DNA of 64,000 bases from UBA8199 sp035358715 (lineage in GTDB: Bacteria > Verrucomicrobiota > Verrucomicrobiia > Limisphaerales > UBA8199). The notes under the pieces were generated by a model, which was given only the letters and a program-made list of their open reading frames with translations, was not told the origin of the DNA and ran no database searches. The stretch is taken from NCBI GenBank assembly GCA_035358715.1, contig DAOPPX010000008.1, forward strand, positions 1-64,000, in the 5' to 3' direction. The position numbers and the translations under genes are program-made. Shown here piece by piece: positions 61,295 through 64,000 of this stretch; within the stretch, counting starts at the first letter, position 1; each line of letters starts with the position of its first letter.

Positions 61295-62767
61295 CTAGGC
61301 TTGCTTGCTTTTCCTCTTTTTCTTCTTCTTGGCTGGTGCCTGCGTGCTCTCGACGGGCGCCGCATTCGTGGCGGGGAGGTATTTGATCAGCTTCTTCTTC
61401 ACGTCCGCGTACTCCGGCTTGGCCGCCAGGTTGGTCCATTCCCGGGGGTCGGTGCGCCCGTTGTAGAGTTCCTCCGAGCCGTCCTCGTAGCGGCTGTAAC
61501 GCCACTCCGCGGTGCGCAGAGTATGGTTGTTTCTGTGCATGGTGGAGAGGGCCGGCTGGCTCCACGCGGCGTCTGGCTTGGCCAGCAGCGGCTTGATGCT
61601 GACGCCCTCCGCGTGTTTGGGCACCGGCAGATCCGCCAGCTCGCACAGCGTTGGGAAGAGGCTCATGAGATCCACTCCATGGTCGCAAGTCGTGCCAGGC
61701 TTGGCGACGCCCGGGGCCACCCAGATGAGCGGCACACGGTTGGCCTCGTTCCACAGGGTCACTTTGCCCCAATGCTCTTTCTCACCCAGGTGCCAGCCGT
61801 TGTCACCAAGGAACACGATGATCGTATTGTCGCGATACGGTGATTTATCCAGGGCGTTCAGCAAGCGCCCGATCTGGGCATCTGCAAAGGAAACCGACGC
61901 CAGGTAGGCGCGCACCCGATCTTGCCAAAGGCCGGCCTGGAGAATGTTGGCATGCGCGCCTTTGGGATTTGCGAAAGCGACACCAGCCCGGGGCACATCG
62001 GCCAGGTCGTTGGTGAGCACCAGCGGGGTCCGAATCGTATCCAGGGGGTAGAGGTCGAAATACTTCTTCGGCACGTCCCAAGGCGTGTGAGGACGGTGCA
62101 GACCGCAGGCCATGAAGAACGGCAGCTTCGGCTGCGCGAGACGTTCGATGCACCAGGAGACCGTTTGCGCATCCACCAGTTTGCTCTCGGCCCGCTTTTC
62201 ATCAAACGCTTGCTGCGGCTCGTCCTCGGTGAACATGCGGTAGCCGAACGGCCCCGGGCGCCGGTTGGCCGGGTGATTGGGCAGCGTGTCGTCGGTCGGG
62301 AAGACCACCTCGTCCCAGTCCTCCGCGCGGTAGTTGCGGTAGTGGTAGATCTTGCCCGCCCCGAGAGACGTGTAGCCGAACTTGCGCACGTAATCGTTGA
62401 GGCAAAGCCCGCGGCCGATATGCGGCATCCACACCTGTTGATTATGGTATATGCCTGTGGTGGAAGGGCGCATGCCGCTCATGAAAGCTGCGCGCGACGG
62501 GTTGCAGAGCGGGGCCGGGCACTGCGCGTTGCGGAAGGTCACACCGCGCGCCGCCAGTTTGTCGAGGTTGGGGGTCCTGGCCTGGGCATGGCCAGCCATG
62601 GGGGTGACCCAGTTATTCAGGTCATCCGCAATGATGAGCAGGATGTTGGGCTTGGCTTTGGCCGGGGCGCCGGACAGGTCCGCCGGCCAGACGCAGCCGG
62701 CAACAATCGCCGCAGTGAGTGTTTTAATTAACCAAACAGGTTTCGTGGAAGTCATGTTCTTCATCAT
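61295..62767 (-). CDS. Secreted sulfatase (iduronate-2-sulfatase-like)
   Basis: 490 residues from the ATG at 62767 (an upstream TTG adds 2). A signal peptide is followed by NILLIIADDLNNW (metal-site Asp pair) and the sulfatase signature CNPSR at residues 88-92, whose Cys would be oxidised to formylglycine. HRPHTPWDVPKKYF and FLGDNGWHLGEKEHWGKVTLWNE match iduronate-2-sulfatase-like members. It hydrolyses sulfate esters of polysaccharides. The C-terminus is a Lys-rich tail (AKKKKKRKSKQA), unusual for an exported enzyme. First gene of its operon. Confidence 0.92.
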   Translation of the reverse strand: MMKNMTSTKPVWLIKTLTAAIVAGCVWPADLSGAPAKAKPNILLIIADDLNNWVTPMAGHAQARTPNLDKLAARGVTFRNAQCPAPLCNPSRAAFMSGMRPSTTGIYHNQQVWMPHIGRGLCLNDYVRKFGYTSLGAGKIYHYRNYRAEDWDEVVFPTDDTLPNHPANRRPGPFGYRMFTEDEPQQAFDEKRAESKLVDAQTVSWCIERLAQPKLPFFMACGLHRPHTPWDVPKKYFDLYPLDTIRTPLVLTNDLADVPRAGVAFANPKGAHANILQAGLWQDRVRAYLASVSFADAQIGRLLNALDKSPYRDNTIIVFLGDNGWHLGEKEHWGKVTLWNEANRVPLIWVAPGVAKPGTTCDHGVDLMSLFPTLCELADLPVPKHAEGVSIKPLLAKPDAAWSQPALSTMHRNNHTLRTAEWRYSRYEDGSEELYNGRTDPREWTNLAAKPEYADVKKKLIKYLPATNAAPVESTQAPAKKKKKRKSKQA

Positions 62768-62954
62768 GGCCAAGAGGTTTATATAGTTAAACTGAACTCG
62801 GACCGCGCCGGGCTGCCGGCAGCATCGGGCACCAGTCTAGACTCAAGAACCCGCCGCAATGCTATACCCTAAAACGAGGGTAGCAACGTTTTGCTGACTG
62901 GGGGCCCGGTGGCTTGACCGATTCCCAAAACCCGGTGAGACTCCAGGCGTGAAC

Positions 62955-64000
62955 ATGCGATTGAATCGCCGCGGCTTTGTGAAATCCGCCGGAGCGCTTC
63001 TGGCGGGTGCGTCGGTTGGCGGCCCGGCGTTGTCGGCGGCAGGTGCGGGCAGCCACGCAGCCGCGGCCAGACGGTGCGATGTGTTGGTTTGTGGCGGCGG
63101 TCCAGCCGGCGTGGCAGCGGCCGTGAGCGCTGCGCGGCAGGGCGCAAAGACGCTGCTGGTCGAAAGGTGTGGTCGGTTGGGCGGCATGGGCGTCACCGGG
63201 TTGGTCGGACCGTTGATGGGCCACGCCCAAAGCCCTTTTGTTGAGGAAGTGCTTCGGCGCATCGGCGGACGGCGTCCGGTGCAGGAACGGCTGGACCTTG
63301 ATTATACGGCGATGGTTCAGGAAGCTGGCGGCGACATTCTCCTGCATACGTGGGTGATGGCAGCGCTGCGGCGGGGGCGGCGGGTGACCGGCGTGCGCGC
63401 ACTGACCAAGCAAGGCCCGCTCGAAGTCCAGGCCGAGGTCGTGGTGGACGCCACCGGCGATGGGGATGTGGCCTTTCTGGCCGGTGCGGCCTACGAAATG
63501 GGGCGTCCAGGCGACGGGTTGGCGCAGCCGGTTTCAATCCAATACCGCGTCAGCGGCGTGGACTCCACCCGGGCCTTGCTCTGCGGCAGTGAGGAAGAGG
63601 CGCTCCAGGTTCGCGTCCCGGAGGGCGTTTGGGACGAGGTCGTTCGCCGGGGTATGGAGCGGGGCGAACTCCCTGCCAATGTGGGGGTCATTCGGGTTTA
63701 CCTGTCTTCCTACCCCAACGAACGGATTATCAACGCCACCCAGGTTAATGGTATTGACGCCACGCGCGTCCAGGATTTGACCCGCGCGGAACTGGAAGGC
63801 CGCAAACAGGCGTTTCAGGTGCTGGACTTTCTGCGCAAACACGCGCCCGGCTTTGAACATGCCTACATCTCGGCCATGCCCGCGATGATCGGTGTGCGCG
63901 AGAGCCGCCGCATCCGCGGCGAGAAATACCTGACACGGGATGATGTTCTCACGGGCCGGCGTTGTCCGGATGCGGTCGTGTGGTCTGCCAGCTTCGCGGT
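62955..64000 (+). CDS. Tat-exported FAD-dependent oxidoreductase (cut by the window end)
   Basis: 349 codons open to the last base. A twin-arginine signal NRRGFVKSAGALLAGAS is followed by CDVLVCGGGPAGVAAAVSAA and GRLGGMGVTGL, the FAD_oxidored Rossmann and glycine-rich motifs; later VVDATGDGDVAFLAGA is the second FAD-binding strand. Similar in fold to the protein at 55245-56918 but Tat-exported. Divergent from the sulfatase; a 187-nt promoter region separates them. The 3' end lies beyond the window. Confidence 0.9.
   Translation, partial: MRLNRRGFVKSAGALLAGASVGGPALSAAGAGSHAAAARRCDVLVCGGGPAGVAAAVSAARQGAKTLLVERCGRLGGMGVTGLVGPLMGHAQSPFVEEVLRRIGGRRPVQERLDLDYTAMVQEAGGDILLHTWVMAALRRGRRVTGVRALTKQGPLEVQAEVVVDATGDGDVAFLAGAAYEMGRPGDGLAQPVSIQYRVSGVDSTRALLCGSEEEALQVRVPEGVWDEVVRRGMERGELPANVGVIRVYLSSYPNERIINATQVNGIDATRVQDLTRAELEGRKQAFQVLDFLRKHAPGFEHAYISAMPAMIGVRESRRIRGEKYLTRDDVLTGRRCPDAVVWSASFA

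Overview
The window looks like a chromosomal segment of a Verrucomicrobiota bacterium, probably from the group around Limisphaera/Pedosphaera (a guess from gene content, not from a phylogenetic marker). The evidence is a high-G+C genome with Tat-exported Gfo/Idh/MocA, ThuA and FAD oxidoreductases, a sulfatase, secreted proteins with Ig-like and golvesin-like modules, and intergenic palindromes whose spurious translations (LDVGCWMLDV-like) are typical of that phylum. No tRNA, rRNA, CRISPR array or integrase was seen.

Region 1 (1-21.4 kb) is accessory DNA resembling a decayed conjugative element. It has a partial type IV secretion set (VirB4 ATPase, VirB2-like pilin, VirB3-like protein), a coupling protein cut short beside a group II intron remnant, a ParA-like ATPase, a small HTH protein and a full-length MobF relaxase-helicase. 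Cargo includes a stand-alone ClpB-type AAA+ protein, a MORN/YwqK-like protein and a DUF1016 nuclease. Inside the element is a ubiquitin-like island. One operon encodes a Ubl-E2 fusion, a JAB-E1 fusion and a DUF6527 protein. It diverges from an operon for a sigma factor, a small acidic protein and an ImmA/IrrE metallopeptidase. The 136-nt divergent gap carries the same 18-nt composite motif in opposite orientations on each side, so the two operons probably form one regulated system. RadC and a cluster of strong hairpins follow.

Region 2 (21.4-50.4 kb) is mostly ordinary chromosome: two large secreted proteins (Ig-like; C10 peptidase), a MoxR/DUF58/DUF4381/BatA/BatB-C aerotolerance-type operon, a translation/nucleotide cluster on the minus strand (prs, rplY, pth, rpsF, ssb, rplI), an M28 peptidase, uppS, purA, thrH, plsY, a Gfo/Idh oxidoreductase, lpxB, a Tat-exported sugar-isomerase-like protein and a secreted unknown. 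Long inverted repeats lie between several of these genes.

Region 3 (50.4-54.7 kb) is a nested restriction locus. A BglII-like endonuclease and its methyltransferase sit between the N-terminal and C-terminal remnants of a type IIG restriction-modification gene. A DUF4258/YgiT toxin-antitoxin pair follows, bracketed by about 116-bp duplicates of the same C-terminal coding end. Mobile palindromic repeats adjoin it.

Region 4 (54.7-64 kb) has a HTH regulator and an exported catabolic cluster: two FAD oxidoreductases (one cut by the window end), a ThuA protein, a Gfo/Idh oxidoreductase, a HEAT-repeat protein and a sulfatase, probably serving breakdown of sulfated or modified polysaccharides.
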